Positions 5,634 through 5,989 of a stretch of DNA of 5,989 bases are shown here, one piece after another. Position 1 is the first letter of the stretch. Every line of letters starts with the position of its first letter. This DNA comes from an uncultured Acidimicrobiaceae bacterium. Lineage in GTDB: Bacteria; Actinomycetota; Acidimicrobiia; Acidimicrobiales; MedAcidi-G1. Both the position numbers and the translations under genes were made by a program. The DNA lies in assembly GCA_913054115.1 (NCBI GenBank), contig CAJXIS010000150.1, positions 1-5,989 on the forward strand. Direction: 5' to 3'. A model generated the notes under the pieces. The model was not told where the DNA came from and did not search any database. It was given only the letters and a program-made list of their open reading frames with translations.

Positions 5634-5989
5634 ACGTGGCTCCTCTGCGGGGCTTCCCGGTCGAGGAGTACGAGCGCCGGGCCGGTGCCGCCCAGGCGCT
5701 GCTGGCCGAGCAGCGCCTCGACGCCCTGCTGGAGAAAGCTCTGCGCGCGGAGGTTCCCCCCGGAATCGCCCAGCGCGTTCTGGCCGGGCTCGAAGGGGAG
5801 CGGGATTGGGGTCGATTGGCCCCCATGGCCCCAGCGGAGAAGCCCGCGGAGCGGGTCCCGTCCATGAACCGCAGCGTCCTGCTGAAGTTGGCCGCCGCGA
5901 TTCTGGTGGGCGTGTCCGGCGTAGCGCTTTGGCGCGGGACAATTGGCCAGACGACCGATACCCCGGAGGACCTGGACAAGCTCATCGTC
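5630..5989 (+). CDS. M24 (creatinase/aminopeptidase P-like) peptidase N-terminus apparently joined to an unrelated membrane protein; partial
   Basis: The ATG overlaps the preceding stop as ATGA, and the frame stays open for 120 codons to the right edge. Residues 9-34 (FPVEEYERRAGAAQ, then LLAEQRLDALL) match the opening helix of M24-family creatinase-type N-terminal domains, which normally continues into a strand of the 'VTSPENLRYLTG' type. Here it continues instead as EKALRAEVPPGIAQRVLAGL (35-54), a charged Pro-rich stretch, and one clear membrane helix at about 84-101. This later part resembles short anti-sigma-like membrane proteins of other phyla. A/T-ending codons rise from 3 of 33 before the junction to 16 of 86 after it. 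A true M24 gene that has been misjoined in assembly, or a real recombination, fits better than a single natural protein. Metal-binding catalytic residues of M24 would lie beyond what is visible. Confidence 0.5.
   Translation, partial: MNVAPLRGFPVEEYERRAGAAQALLAEQRLDALLEKALRAEVPPGIAQRVLAGLEGERDWGRLAPMAPAEKPAERVPSMNRSVLLKLAAAILVGVSGVALWRGTIGQTTDTPEDLDKLIV
5720..5740. other. Probable chimeric junction
   Basis: The protein character, codon use and apparent family all change around the codons for LDALLE. That hexapeptide suits both an M24 N-terminus and the start of an anti-sigma-like helix, so short shared sequence at the DNA level could explain a false or recombinational join. The window ends only about 260 bases later, which is consistent with a misassembled contig end. 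This is inference by eye without alignment. Confidence 0.45.

Noticed and set aside
5585..5700. Terminator after the EutA-like gene
   Set aside because: The next frame overlaps the stop codon, and no GC-rich hairpin followed by a T-run is present.

Overview
The window is GC-rich DNA with strong G/C bias at third codon positions, frequent GTG starts and tightly packed genes. This fits a high-GC bacterium, most likely an actinobacterium, possibly an acidimicrobial or marine/soil metagenomic lineage. That assignment is inferred from composition and gene style only; no rRNA or other marker gene is present.

Layout. (1) Bases 3-893, minus strand: the N-terminal ~297 residues of an MFS transporter of the oxalate/formate antiporter type, running off the left edge. 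(2) Bases 894-1196: a divergent intergenic region with a 19-bp tandem repeat, two short perfect inverted repeats and probably the promoters for both directions. (3) Bases 1197-5633, plus strand: five complete genes in one apparent operon. In order they are a diverged Asp/Glu racemase/maleate isomerase-superfamily protein lacking both catalytic cysteines, a small sulfotransferase-like protein, two different non-heme Fe(II)/2-oxoglutarate oxygenases (the second a clear PhyH-family member), and a canonical two-cysteine maleate isomerase/EutA-like protein. (4) Bases 5630 to the right edge: a sixth open frame that begins like an M24 (creatinase/aminopeptidase P-type) peptidase. After about 34 residues it changes into a sequence resembling a membrane-anchored anti-sigma-type protein, which suggests a chimeric join near base 5730.

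From gene 2 to gene 6 every junction is a 4-base ATGA or GTGA stop/start overlap, so the genes are almost certainly co-transcribed and translationally coupled. A EutA-like protein followed by an M24 peptidase start recalls ectoine-utilisation (eut/doe) operons. The sulfotransferase, the two oxygenases and the cysteine-less racemase homologue are not part of that pathway as I know it. My best inference is a small-molecule pathway, catabolic or biosynthetic, acting on a carboxylated or amino-acid-like compound that is hydroxylated, possibly sulfated, and isomerised or racemised. The divergent MFS protein is a candidate carrier. The substrate cannot be read from the sequence. No RNA genes, CRISPR arrays, insertion sequences or convincing terminators were seen.
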